A stretch of DNA of 64,000 nucleotides from SXOA01 sp046153945 (lineage in GTDB: Bacteria; Planctomycetota; Planctomycetia; Pirellulales; Pirellulaceae), in assembly GCA_046153945.1 (NCBI GenBank), contig JBJXFF010000090.1:1-64000 (forward strand), in the 5' to 3' direction. Below the pieces are notes generated by a model, which saw only the letters and a program-made list of their open reading frames with translations, was not told the DNA's origin and searched no databases. Of the stretch, positions 31,697 through 41,326 are shown piece by piece; the first letter of the stretch is position 1, and each line of letters begins with the position of its first letter. A program made the position numbers and the translations under genes.

Positions 31697-32517
31697 TCAA
31701 TCGCCCGGGCGATTTCGCTCTTCAGGCGAGAGCGGGAGACGATGCGGTCCACAAAGCCGTGGTCGAGGAGAAACTCACTGGTTTGAAAGCCCTTGGGAAG
31801 CTCCAGCCGGATCGTCGCCTTGATCGTGCGTGGCCCGGCAAAACCAATGAGTGCCTTGGGCTCGGCGAAAACGAGATCTCCCAGAGAAGCGAAGCTGGCA
31901 GCAACGCCACCCATGGTGGGATTGGTGAGAACGGAAATGAACAGTCCGCCCGCACGATCGTACCGGGCAAGAGCAGCGGAGACCTTGGCCATTTGCATCA
32001 GGGAGAGAATTCCTTCATGCATACGGGCTCCGCCGCCGGAGCCGCTGATGATGATGAGGGCCAGGGATTCGTCGGTAGCCCGCTCGATGAGTCGGGTCAG
32101 CCGTTCGCCGACGACGCTCCCCATGCTCCCCATGATGAACTGGCTGTCGGTAACTCCGAAGGCGACGCGGCGAGCCCGGATCATGCCGCCGCCAGTGAGG
32201 GCGGCATCGGTCAGGCCGCACTTCTTCTGCTCAATCGCCATTCGCTCAATGTAGCTCTTGCTGGCGTCCACAAATTCGAGCGGGTCCGCGGTCCGCAGGT
32301 TCGCATCCCATTCCTCAAAGGTTCCATCGTCCAAGACGTGGCTCACCCGTTCCCGGGCGGAGACGTAAAAATGGTATTCGCACTGCGGACAGACATTGAG
32401 GAGCTTCTCCGCCTCTTTCCAATAAATCGTCGCCCCGCAGCCGGGACAGCGCTGCCAGAGACCGCCGGGGACACCGCGCTTGGGACGTTTGCTCGTTGGC
32501 TCTGTCCGGGTCGTCAT
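31681..32517 (-). CDS. accD: Acetyl-CoA carboxylase carboxyltransferase subunit beta
   Basis: This 278-residue protein has an N-terminal zinc ribbon with Cys24, Cys27, Cys43 and Cys46 (CPGCG and CPQCEYHF) and a crotonase-fold core: SGSGGARMHEGILSLMQMAK, NPTMGGVAASFASLGD and AEPKALIGFAGPRTI. It transfers carboxyl from biotin to acetyl-CoA in the first step of fatty acid synthesis. Folylpolyglutamate synthase or trp genes, its frequent neighbours, are absent here. Confidence 0.96.
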   Translation of the reverse strand: MTTRTEPTSKRPKRGVPGGLWQRCPGCGATIYWKEAEKLLNVCPQCEYHFYVSARERVSHVLDDGTFEEWDANLRTADPLEFVDASKSYIERMAIEQKKCGLTDAALTGGGMIRARRVAFGVTDSQFIMGSMGSVVGERLTRLIERATDESLALIIISGSGGGARMHEGILSLMQMAKVSAALARYDRAGGLFISVLTNPTMGGVAASFASLGDLVFAEPKALIGFAGPRTIKATIRLELPKGFQTSEFLLDHGFVDRIVSRSRLKSEIARAIDYCGK

Positions 32518-32604
32518 GAGTGGGCACGGAGGGGTGAAAAGGGCGAAAGATGGATACGCTGATTTTAGGTGGAGAAGAGGACGGCGTAAACATGCATTTT
32601 GCCG

Positions 32605-33258
32605 CTAGACTCGCTCAATCATCTCTTCCGCCGGGAATCGGACCTTGGCAGCGCTGGCATATTTATCATCCGCCGACCGGTAGCCTGCACAGCCGACGAC
32701 GACGGTGGCAAAGCCCTTGGCGGTGAGGCCGAGCAGCTCGTCGTATTTGGCGGGGACGATTCCCTCCATCGGGCAGGTGTCGATGCCAAGCACGGCTGCT
32801 GAGGTCATGAAGTTCCCCAGGGCGATGTAGCATTGCAGGGCGGCCCAGTTTTGCAGGTCAAAGCCGGCGGGTGGCGGTACCAGGCTTCCCATCAGCATTT
32901 TCTTGAAGCCGGCGAGTCCTTCCACCGTGCCGCCGCGGACTTCGACAATGCGACGGATGTTACGGTCGATGAATTCCTCGGTCACGTCGAGTCGGCGGGC
33001 GAAAACGACGGTGTGCGATGCTTCCAGCACCTGCCTTTGGTTCCAGGAAATCGCCGGCAACTGGGCCTTCACCGCCGGGTCGGTTATCACCACGAACTTC
33101 CACGGCTGGAGGCCGAAGGAGGAGGGGGTGAGAATCAGAGCTTCTTCGAGCGTCCGCCACTCTTGGTCGGGAATCTTGCGAGTCGGGTCGAATCTCTTCG
33201 TGGCGTATCGCCAGCGGAGTTGTGAGAGCAGAGCGTCGGGAGATATTGCGGTTGGCAT
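32605..33258 (-). CDS. Nitroreductase family NAD(P)H oxidoreductase
   Basis: This 217-residue flavoprotein of the nitroreductase fold contains RYATKRFDPTRKIPDQEW, TPSSFGLQPWKFVVITDP (FMN binding), and a C-terminal GFATVVVGCAGYRSADDKYA. The NfsB-like type reduces nitro compounds or quinones with NAD(P)H; the physiological substrate is unknown. It stands alone, divergent from the uracil-DNA glycosylase gene. Confidence 0.9.
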   Translation of the reverse strand: MPTAISPDALLSQLRWRYATKRFDPTRKIPDQEWRTLEEALILTPSSFGLQPWKFVVITDPAVKAQLPAISWNQRQVLEASHTVVFARRLDVTEEFIDRNIRRIVEVRGGTVEGLAGFKKMLMGSLVPPPAGFDLQNWAALQCYIALGNFMTSAAVLGIDTCPMEGIVPAKYDELLGLTAKGFATVVVGCAGYRSADDKYASAAKVRFPAEEMIERV

Positions 33259-33400
33259 GGCAATCTGGTGTATGAATATGCTTGCATAGGGTTGCTGTCA
33301 TTCTACAGATGGAACTCAAAGCGCGGTACGACGCTCGAACCGGACAAAGATGGTGCAAGCATGGAATCCGGCAAGTCGGTAGTCTACTGTTGAATTCACT

Positions 33401-34096
33401 ATGCCCAATCGTTCTGCCGGGAGTCTCGGCTCCGTTGAATCCGAAATCACCGCCTGCCACCTCTGCGCTCGGCTGGTGGCGTGGCGGGAAGAGGCGGCGG
33501 AGAATCCGCCGGCGCGGTATCGGGGGGAAGACTACTGGGCGAAGCCGGTGCCGGGGTTTGGAGATCCACAGGCGCGGCTGTTGCTCGTGGGCCTCGCGCC
33601 GGCGGCACATGGGGGGAATCGGACGGGACGGGTTTTCACGGGGGATAGGAGTGGCGATTGGTTGTTCCGGGCGCTGCACAAGGCGGGCTTTGCCAACCAG
33701 CCGACTTCGGTTCACCGAAATGATGGCCTGAAGCTCAAAGACGCTCTCATCACCGCCGCCTGCCGCTGTGCTCCTCCCGGGAACAAGCCGCTGCCGGAGG
33801 AGCTTGCCAATTGTCGGCCGTTTCTGCTGCGAGAACTGGAACTGCTCACCAATCTTCGCGTCATCCTCGGCCTGGGGAAGATCGGCTTTGATACTGCCTT
33901 CGATGCCCTCCGCTCGCTCGGCAAAACGGACCTGAAGTCCCGCCCCAAATTCGCTCACGGAGCCGAAGTCCAGGTGAACGACAGTCTCGCTCTGATCGGT
34001 ACATTCCATCCCAGCCAGCAGAACACGTTCACCGGCAAACTGACGGAACCGATGTTTGACAGCATCTTTGCGAGGATAAGAGTACTCATCGACTAA
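33401..34096 (+). CDS. Uracil-DNA glycosylase, family 5 (UDGb)
   Basis: This 231-residue protein shows the family 5 signatures GLAPAAHGGNRTGRVFTGD and GTFHPSQQNTFTGKLT. The N-terminal Cys19 and Cys22 (ACHLC) plus later cysteines (AACRCAPP) fit the 4Fe-4S cluster of this family. It removes uracil and some other damaged bases, starting base excision repair. Family 5 enzymes are best known from thermophiles and high-GC bacteria. Confidence 0.9.
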   Translation: MPNRSAGSLGSVESEITACHLCARLVAWREEAAENPPARYRGEDYWAKPVPGFGDPQARLLLVGLAPAAHGGNRTGRVFTGDRSGDWLFRALHKAGFANQPTSVHRNDGLKLKDALITAACRCAPPGNKPLPEELANCRPFLLRELELLTNLRVILGLGKIGFDTAFDALRSLGKTDLKSRPKFAHGAEVQVNDSLALIGTFHPSQQNTFTGKLTEPMFDSIFARIRVLID

Positions 34097-34202
34097 GTAG
34101 TTCATGCCGTCCTCGCTAGCAGCCGATGGCCTTTTCGGGTTTGTCCGCGGCGGTGGGCCGGATAGAATTCGGCTCCCAGCACTCTCGGAATGGAATTCAC
34201 CT

Positions 34203-34871
34203 ATGCAACGATGGACTTCGTATACCTTGAGGGCCGTTTTCATCATCGGCTTTTTGATTGTCTTGCCGGTGATGGCGATGCCGAGCGTTGCCACGCTGCT
34301 CGACGGATTGCTCTATGGTGAGCCGGAGAAGTCCGGGCCGAAAACTGAGGTGGAACCAGCTCCATCGTTGAATAAATCGGCGGTGGCCGAGGCTTCGCAG
34401 GCGACGCACGAAGTTCCGCTCCCCTCCGAAGGTGGCGCTCTCCCCGAGGAGCCGGGATCGCATAGTCTGACGGAGAGATTCCCGTCCGCCCCTCCGCCGC
34501 CGCTTCAGCATGCGCCTGATTTTCTGCCGCGCGGCGAAGGGTCGGCGGCTGGCGAGTCCGCAACTCCTGCTGCCGACGTTGGTCCGCTCGATCAGGCGAC
34601 CGCGAATCAGATTGATGCTGTTCGCGGTCAGTTGGAAGAACTGGGGGCCGAGTATGTGCGGCTGGAGATGTCAGAAGATGGCCGGACATTCCATTGCCTG
34701 TGCGACATGCTGCTTGGGGGCGATGGCAACAAGACCCAGCCGTTTGAGGCAACCCGCAACGACCCCGTGGCTGCGGTCCAGGCGGTGCTGACGAATGTCG
34801 AAGCGTGGAGAAATGCGGAAAGGACTCCGGCGCGCGGGACAAAAAGTGGCCCTCCGCCGCGAACGAGGTAG
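34203..34871 (+). CDS. Hypothetical membrane-anchored protein
   Basis: The start is ATG 34203 (222 residues). An N-terminal membrane segment (residues about 8-28, FIIGFLIVLPVMAM) is followed by a long Pro/Ser/Glu-rich linker (about 40-135). A compact C-terminal domain with AEYVRLEMSEDGRTFHCLCD then follows, probably outside the cytoplasmic membrane. I do not recognise the family. It is followed after 46 bp by another single-pass protein gene; the two may form an operon. Confidence 0.68.
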   Translation: MQRWTSYTLRAVFIIGFLIVLPVMAMPSVATLLDGLLYGEPEKSGPKTEVEPAPSLNKSAVAEASQATHEVPLPSEGGALPEEPGSHSLTERFPSAPPPPLQHAPDFLPRGEGSAAGESATPAADVGPLDQATANQIDAVRGQLEELGAEYVRLEMSEDGRTFHCLCDMLLGGDGNKTQPFEATRNDPVAAVQAVLTNVEAWRNAERTPARGTKSGPPPRTR

Positions 34872-34917
34872 AATGACGGAAGAACTCCATTGAATCGAGC
34901 ATCGCCGTGGCTCCCCC

Positions 34918-35595
34918 ATGAGAAAACTCATCCGCATCCTGTTCTTCGTGAGCCTGGCGATTGTGCTGCTGACGGTCTCCGCAGGTATCTACAGTTATCG
35001 CTCTCTTCAGCATGTGCCGGAGTTCTACACCCAGGCCCTGGCGAAGCCCGCTGCTGAGCCGGCGAAGGCGGCTTACAAGTTTGAGCAGGAAGTGCTGGAG
35101 CTGCGCAACGATGTCCGCCGCGAGGGGGACTGGCAGGCTACTTTCACTGCCGAGGAAATCAACGGCTGGTTGGCGAATGACTTGCCGACGAAGTTTCCTA
35201 AGGCGCTCCCCAGTCAGGTTTCCGACCCGCGCGTCGCTATCAGCCCGCAGATGATTCAGGTTGCCTGCAAATACGTCGACTCGCGGTTTGACGCCGTGGT
35301 CTCCATCGGTGCCGAACCTAAAATGACCACGGAGCCCAATGTCATTGCCATCCGCATCAAGCAGGTCCGGGCCGGCGCTCTTCCGGTGCCGCTGGCGAAC
35401 TTCCTGGAGCAAATCTCCCAGCACACCGCCAAAGCGGGCGTTCCACTCCGCTGGGGGGAGGAAGACGGCGACCCTGTCGGCTACATCACCATTCCCATGA
35501 ATCAGCCGGAATTCCAAGGGAAGAAGCTGAAGGTGGAGCTCGTGGAACTGAGGGACGGAGCGCTCGTTGTGTCGGGGAAGACTGAAGAGGAATAG
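34918..35595 (+). CDS. Conserved hypothetical single-pass membrane protein
   Basis: This 225-residue protein has an N-terminal signal anchor (residues about 5-25, ILFFVSLAIVLLTVSAGIYS). The extracytoplasmic domain contains FTAEEINGWLANDLPTKFP, then strands, and ends at a charged tail. No function recognised; the pattern resembles membrane-anchored proteins with LEA/DUF-like beta sandwich domains, but that is speculative. It follows the previous membrane-anchored protein gene in the same direction. Confidence 0.72.
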   Translation: MRKLIRILFFVSLAIVLLTVSAGIYSYRSLQHVPEFYTQALAKPAAEPAKAAYKFEQEVLELRNDVRREGDWQATFTAEEINGWLANDLPTKFPKALPSQVSDPRVAISPQMIQVACKYVDSRFDAVVSIGAEPKMTTEPNVIAIRIKQVRAGALPVPLANFLEQISQHTAKAGVPLRWGEEDGDPVGYITIPMNQPEFQGKKLKVELVELRDGALVVSGKTEEE

Positions 35596-35620
35596 GAACG
35601 TTGCTGATTGCGAGTCTGTC

Positions 35621-36142
35621 TCAGGCTTGCAGCAGGACGCTTTCGAGTTGTTTAAGAACCTGCTCGACAACTTCCTTCTGCCGCGGCAGGCGCTGGTCGC
35701 TGGTGCGGCATTGATAGCGGATCGTGGATACCTCCACCGCTGGCTTTCGCTGGCTGTTCTTCGTTGCCTTCGACCGCAGGGCGACAGCGATGAAGACAAC
35801 GCCATCGAGTTCCGGCGGCGCGCCAGGTCCCAAGTGGCCGGTAACCGCGGCGGAAATGCCGGCTTCCGGAGTGAGATCGAGGACTCGTGTTGCCATTTCG
35901 CGAGCGACGATTTCGCTGACAGGACCAGGACTTTTAAGCAGCTTGGCGGAGATTCCCAAGTAGGCCTGCTTGGTCGCGTTCCGATAGACCACCACGCCGC
36001 CGCAGTGATAGTCGGAGATTCCCGGCACGCGCGTGAGCGAGCCTGCGACCAATCCACCGGTGCAACTCTCCGCGAAGACGACTTTGAAGCTCTTCTGCTT
36101 AAGCAGCGAGGCGACGCGGCGGACTTGGGCGGGGATGGACAT
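35621..36142 (-). CDS. pncC: CinA-family nicotinamide-nucleotide amidohydrolase
   Basis: The start is ATG 36142 (173 residues); the frame upstream crosses a palindromic repeat. It is the stand-alone CinA C-terminal domain: VVFAESCTGGLVAGSLTRVPG with the catalytic Ser, GGVVVYRNATKQAYLGI and AAVTGHLGPGAPPELDG. PncC deamidates nicotinamide mononucleotide in NAD recycling. Convergent with the preceding gene. Confidence 0.9.
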   Translation of the reverse strand: MSIPAQVRRVASLLKQKSFKVVFAESCTGGLVAGSLTRVPGISDYHCGGVVVYRNATKQAYLGISAKLLKSPGPVSEIVAREMATRVLDLTPEAGISAAVTGHLGPGAPPELDGVVFIAVALRSKATKNSQRKPAVEVSTIRYQCRTSDQRLPRQKEVVEQVLKQLESVLLQA

Positions 36143-36173
36143 GAGAAATGACTTAACAAAGAGCCTGTAACAA

Positions 36174-36205
36174 CACGCCCACGCAAAGCCGTGGGCGTGC
36201 CACCC
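36174..36205. repeat. CACGCCCACGGC palindrome, family C, copy 2
   Basis: Same GC-rich hairpin as at 23941, in the opposite orientation, in the gap between divergent pncC and the DMT transporter gene. Confidence 0.92.
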
Positions 36206-36255
36206 AGAAAGCCTTGGGCATGCACCCGGCAAGCAAGTCGCATTAGAATAGCACC

Positions 36256-37284
36256 GTGTCCACTGACCAAGCCACCGACGCACACCCCGCCAGCCGCCGG
36301 ATTCTGGATCCGGTGGTATTCGGCACCCTCTGCGGCCTGGCGTCCTCCATTCTCTATACGGCTGCGAACGGTTTTTTGCGGGCATTGACGGATTGTGATC
36401 CGGTTTGGGTCTCCGCCGTGAAGACCGTGCCGACGGCCCTGCTGATGATTCCCTGGATGCTGCACATGCACTATCGCGGGCACCGGGCCATTCCGCCGCT
36501 GGCGGTGCTGGGAGTGGTTGCGGTTGGCGGATTCGTCGGCCAGGTTTGCGGGAACATCCCGTTTCAATGGGCGCTCGGCATCATCGGCGTGGCCTTGACT
36601 GTGCCGCTGAACCTGGGAGGGATGATTGTCTTTGGCACAATCTTGGGCCGCGTATTCTTGCACGAGCCAGTGACCTATCGCACCGTGGCGGCAATGGTGG
36701 TCCTGCTGATTTCGGTCTTCATCCTTTTTCTGGGAGCTGAGAACGCCCATGATGCGGTTCGCGGCGCTGCCAACCATGAAGGTGCCGCCGCATCGACTCC
36801 CCATTATTGGGAATTGGCCCTCGGCGTTGCTGCCGCATGTCTCTGCGGGCTGGCCTATGCGGTGCTGAACACCATCAACCGTTACTACGTCACCCGCGGC
36901 CATTCGCTGCCGGGCCTTTTGTGCATGGTCTCCATCGTGGGGATGCTCACGCTTGGCAGCATCAGTCTCTGGCGGATCGGCCTGGACGGAATGCTGGCAA
37001 CCACGCCGCGCAACCTCGGCCTGATGCTGCTGGCCGGACTTTGCAATGCCGCCGCGTTCGTCACGCTGACCAAGTCTCTGCAACTTACCAGCCTGGTCTT
37101 CGTCAACGCGCTCAACGCAACTCAGGCCACGATGGCCGCCCTGATGGGTGTCTTCTTCTTCCAAGAGCCGCCGTCTCCGTGGCTGCTCACGGGTGTGGGC
37201 CTTACGATCCTCGGCCTCTTGCTGATGCGGAAGCGCCGGCCGCCCGCAGATCGCGTCGCGGCCGAGATTCAGGAAGAACCGTAA
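36256..37284 (+). CDS. EamA/DMT-family transporter
   Basis: This 342-residue protein starts at GTG and contains about ten hydrophobic segments in two halves, as in drug/metabolite transporters with EamA domains. Visible features are a first helix VFGTLCGLASSILYTAANGFL, GFVGQVCGNIPFQWALGI and a C-terminal half ending in FQEPPSPWLLTGVGLTILGLLLM, a typical EamA end. Substrate unknown. The nearby repeat at 36174 lies just upstream of its start. Confidence 0.87.
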   Translation: MSTDQATDAHPASRRILDPVVFGTLCGLASSILYTAANGFLRALTDCDPVWVSAVKTVPTALLMIPWMLHMHYRGHRAIPPLAVLGVVAVGGFVGQVCGNIPFQWALGIIGVALTVPLNLGGMIVFGTILGRVFLHEPVTYRTVAAMVVLLISVFILFLGAENAHDAVRGAANHEGAAASTPHYWELALGVAAACLCGLAYAVLNTINRYYVTRGHSLPGLLCMVSIVGMLTLGSISLWRIGLDGMLATTPRNLGLMLLAGLCNAAAFVTLTKSLQLTSLVFVNALNATQATMAALMGVFFFQEPPSPWLLTGVGLTILGLLLMRKRRPPADRVAAEIQEEP

Positions 37285-37406
37285 CAGCAACAGTATCGGC
37301 ACCGCAAGATTCGCGGCACCCAATACGTTAACCCCTTCGCGATTTGTCTCTACGACAAACCACCAAGGGGTTAGCAATATTTTGGACTGGCTGAGCCAAC
37401 CGTCGC

Positions 37407-37742
37407 CTAGAACTGGTCCAGGATGAACTGGTGTCCCTGGTGATAGCGGCGGCTCTCCGGGAATTCGTTGTGCCACTGCCGGTTGTAAACGGGCGTCCGC
37501 ATTTCCGGCGGATAGCGGAAATACATGTCCTGGCTGGAGCGGTAGTATTCGCTCCCCCAGAAGTTCTGCGGATAGTAGACGTAGGGATAGTGATAAAACC
37601 GGTCCCAGTCGTGGGTGCCGTAGGTCCCGCCCCAAACGCGGTTGTAGGCGCGGTAGGCGGGCTCCTGGGCCTGGCTGGTGGCGGCAAGGCTGCTGCCGAG
37701 CATCAGGACGCAAGCCAAAGCGAAAATGACGCGACGAATCAT
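37407..37742 (-). CDS. Small secreted Tyr-rich protein
   Basis: This 111-residue protein has a clear signal peptide (residues 1-26, ending around SQAQ). The mature part is unusually rich in Tyr, Trp, Arg and His (VWGGTYGTHDWDRFYHYPYV, QNFWGSEYYR, RQWHNEFPESRRYHQGHQF). I have seen similar small secreted proteins in planctomycete genomes, sometimes with unhelpful names such as calmodulin-binding protein; the function is unknown. It could be part of the cell surface. Confidence 0.75.
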   Translation of the reverse strand: MIRRVIFALACVLMLGSSLAATSQAQEPAYRAYNRVWGGTYGTHDWDRFYHYPYVYYPQNFWGSEYYRSSQDMYFRYPPEMRTPVYNRQWHNEFPESRRYHQGHQFILDQF

Positions 37743-38031
37743 GGTGTCCCCCTGAAAAACCTGGGCGAGGCGCGAGCGATGCCCAGGAAAAAGGCATCTT
37801 CCCTACCACATTGCATCGGCGGAAAGGAACATCCGCATTGAAAGAATATCCGGCAAAATCGGAGTGCTGAGCATAATGCGGAACCTGGCAAAGCTGGCAA
37901 ACTTTGCGGGCGAAACGGGCATGAAACTGCCCGGAATCATCGGTTCTGGCACCTGGGGAGCAATTTGCTACAACAGATACTCCCCAAAACCAATCTATTA
38001 AATCAACCTCTCTAGCTACGGAGTCCCCGCC

Positions 38032-39228
<1,197 letters not shown>

Positions 39229-39289
39229 CTCCCAGCCTTGGCGAGCGGGGGGCGTAAGCCCCCTGATACTTCCGCCTCTAAAACGACAA

Positions 39290-39365
39290 GGGTCGGGAAG
39301 GGTTTTCGCGGCTGGTGAGCGAAGATAACTAGCAAACATCACCCGCGAAAACCTTTCCCGACCCC
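39290..39365. repeat. Long inverted repeat 1 (GGGTCGGGAAGGGTTTTCGC)
   Basis: The left arm (39290-39312) and the right arm ACCCGCGAAAACCTTTCCCG.. (39341-39365) pair over about 22 bp with one or two mismatches, enclosing a loop of about 28 nt. It lies shortly behind the oxidoreductase gene. No T-tract. Confidence 0.9.
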
Positions 39366-39441
39366 GTTCGCGCCGCCCACCGGTTCGCGCAGAACCCAAT
39401 TGACCTCCGAGACGCGGGGTCATAGCAGGATGGATCGTAAA

Positions 39442-39518
39442 GGGGTTCAGGAGGAGTTTTCGCGGCAGAGCTTGGACGAGATCCAACCTCTGCTCACGCG
39501 AAAACACCTCCCGACCCC
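39442..39518. repeat. Long inverted repeat 2, related to repeat 1
   Basis: GGGGTTCAGGAGGAGTTTTC (39442 on) pairs imperfectly with CGCGAAAACACCTCCCGACC (about 39498-39518). The core GTTTTCGCG/CGCGAAAAC and the GGTCGGGA-like ends are shared with repeat 1, so the two hairpins are probably related copies. Confidence 0.8.
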
Positions 39519-40123
39519 AACGTAAACCAACGTCAAAGACGGGGTGAATCCTAGCCTGATACATGTTTTTGCAACTCCTGTTTCGCGCCCTGCGCCTTGC
39601 CGCAACTCGTTGCAGCTTCTGATTTTAACCTGCCTTATCCTGATTCATTTTTGTCAAAATATTGCCTATTGTGATACATAACTGCGTAAGTGTAAGTGCA
39701 TAAGTGATTTGGTCTATTGGCTTTGCGTCAACGAAATGACCTGTATCACTCGCGATGGATCACCATCTGATAAGCTCTTTTTCGCTTCACTGGCGAGCGC
39801 CGTATTGCCCATAAATCCCTGCCCCCTTTCGGTTTACAGTTTCACCTTCGCCGCAATCGATCAAAAAGCGATAAGCGGTGATAAACCGCCACTCCAAACC
39901 CGTTCTTCTGGCGGAGACCCGGTGCTCAGGAACGGAGATTGGCGCGCACAGGTCCCTAGACACCAGATGCGCGGAACGTGTCGTTTGTTCACTAGTCGCA
40001 AGAAATTATTTTTAGTTTGTCGCGGTAGAGGACTTAATAACGAGCAGTAGCTCCTGAGATCCTTCCTTCGGGCATGAAAAGTGCAACGGACTTGGGAAAT
40101 CACTTGAGCAAAAGGAGATTTCC

Positions 40124-40303
40124 ATGTTTTGTAAATCAATTGTTAGCAGCGTAACTCTCCTCGCGGCTCTCGCGGTTTGTGGATGCGAGGTTCGCACGAG
40201 CACCACGACGGAACCAGCGCCGGCTCAGAAAAAGGTGAACGTTGATGTTGATGTCAAAGGACGCAACGTGGACGTGGACGTGAAATCCAGTCCCCGGCCC
40301 TAG
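40124..40303 (+). CDS. Tiny putative lipoprotein with VDVDV repeats
   Basis: This 59-residue frame has a strong ribosome-binding site (AAAGGAG, spacing about 6) and an ATG. The N-terminus is a lipoprotein-type signal (hydrophobic residues 5-18, lipobox-like AVCGC). The mature part is a Thr/Ala/Pro linker followed by two near-copies of NVDVDVK (VNVDVDVKGRNVDVDVK). I infer a small surface lipoprotein; no family known to me. It ends 15 bp before the stop of the convergent epmA gene. Confidence 0.7.
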   Translation: MFCKSIVSSVTLLAALAVCGCEVRTSTTTEPAPAQKKVNVDVDVKGRNVDVDVKSSPRP

Positions 40304-40318
40304 CCAGGCACAGAATTG

Positions 40319-41326
40319 CTACGCCCTGGTGATCGGGAATGCCAGTACGTCCTGAATCGACCTGGCTCCCGTCACTGCCATCACCAGCCGGTCGAAGCCT
40401 AAAGCACATCCCGAACATGGGGGGAGGCCATGGTCCATCGCGGCGAGGAGGCGGCATTCTTCTGGTAGTGGCGGTTTGCCGTCGGTTATTCGGAGCGCGT
40501 TGTTAAGTCGATTGCGCTCACGGAGGATCGCCGGGTCGAGCAGTTCGTGATAGCCGTTGGCGAGTTCGATGCCGCGGACGTAGAGTTCGAAGCGTTCCGC
40601 CACGGGTGGATTCCCGTCGCGGACTTGGGCCAGGGCCGACTGGCTGGCGGGATAATCGTGGAGGATGGTGGGGCGGTCTTGGCCGAGATTGGGCTCGACC
40701 TTTTGGGTGAGGAGGAGGTCGAGGTGGAGGTCGTGATCCTCGTAAACAACGGGAGACCTTCGGTCAGCGGCTTCGGCGGGGTCGGGAGACCCGCGTCGAA
40801 CGTCGCGTTGCTCAAACGGATCAACCTTGGCGTAGCGCAAGAAGGCTTCGCGATACGTTAGACGTTCCGGGGTTCCTAGTCCGAGAATCTCCTCGGCCAG
40901 GTCCGCGAGCAGTTGCATGCCGGCAGCGTAGTCGTCCCCCACTCGATACCACTCGACCATGGTGAATTCGGGGTTGTGCAGCGGGCCGATTTCTCCGCCA
41001 CGGAAGGCGCGCGTGATTTGGTAGATGGCGCGGAGTTGCTCCTTGCCTGCCACCAGCAGCCGTTTCATGGAGAATTCGGGCGACGTTTGCAGCCAGAGCT
41101 TGGGGCCGATGTGCGGCTCGCGAGGGTCGGGGAAAAGAGTCACGGAAAGCGGGTCCAGATGCCGGTCCACCACGACGTCATGGCTGAGCAGGGGCGTTTC
41201 CACTTCCAGAAAGCCGCGGCTGTCAAAGAAGGTCCGCAGCCGCTTCAGCAGGGCCGCACGTGTGGCCAGCATCTCGGGCGAAGCAGAGGGGAGAAAATCG
41301 GGAAGCACGGGATTGGAAGGGGACAT
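40319..41326 (-). CDS. epmA: Elongation factor P--(R)-beta-lysine ligase, EpmA/GenX/PoxA
   Basis: This 335-residue protein is a lysyl-tRNA synthetase-like catalytic core without the anticodon-binding domain. Motifs are FFDSRGFLEVETPLLS (motif 1), FRGGEIGPLHNPEFTMVEWY (motif 2) and GCALGFDRLVMAV (motif 3). EpmA adds beta-lysine to a Lys of elongation factor P. Neither epmB nor efp is in the window. Its ATG overlaps the TAA stop of the DUF1549/1553 gene by one base (TAATG), implying coupled translation with a functionally unrelated gene. Confidence 0.92.
   Translation of the reverse strand: MSPSNPVLPDFLPSASPEMLATRAALLKRLRTFFDSRGFLEVETPLLSHDVVVDRHLDPLSVTLFPDPREPHIGPKLWLQTSPEFSMKRLLVAGKEQLRAIYQITRAFRGGEIGPLHNPEFTMVEWYRVGDDYAAGMQLLADLAEEILGLGTPERLTYREAFLRYAKVDPFEQRDVRRGSPDPAEAADRRSPVVYEDHDLHLDLLLTQKVEPNLGQDRPTILHDYPASQSALAQVRDGNPPVAERFELYVRGIELANGYHELLDPAILRERNRLNNALRITDGKPPLPEECRLLAAMDHGLPPCSGCALGFDRLVMAVTGARSIQDVLAFPITRA

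Larger units (their letters stand above)
39229..40123. other. Intergenic region with two long hairpins
   Basis: This is 895 bp. It starts with two large inverted repeats (39290-39365 and 39442-39518). From about 39540 the DNA is AT-richer than its neighbours. A 113-codon frame at 39709-40050 has no recognisable protein features and I do not call it a gene. The ribosome-binding site of the small lipoprotein lies at the right end. Confidence 0.6.

Noticed and set aside
39709..40050. 113-codon frame in the spacer after the oxidoreductase
   Set aside because: No signal, domain or ribosome-binding site, and composition unlike the neighbouring genes.
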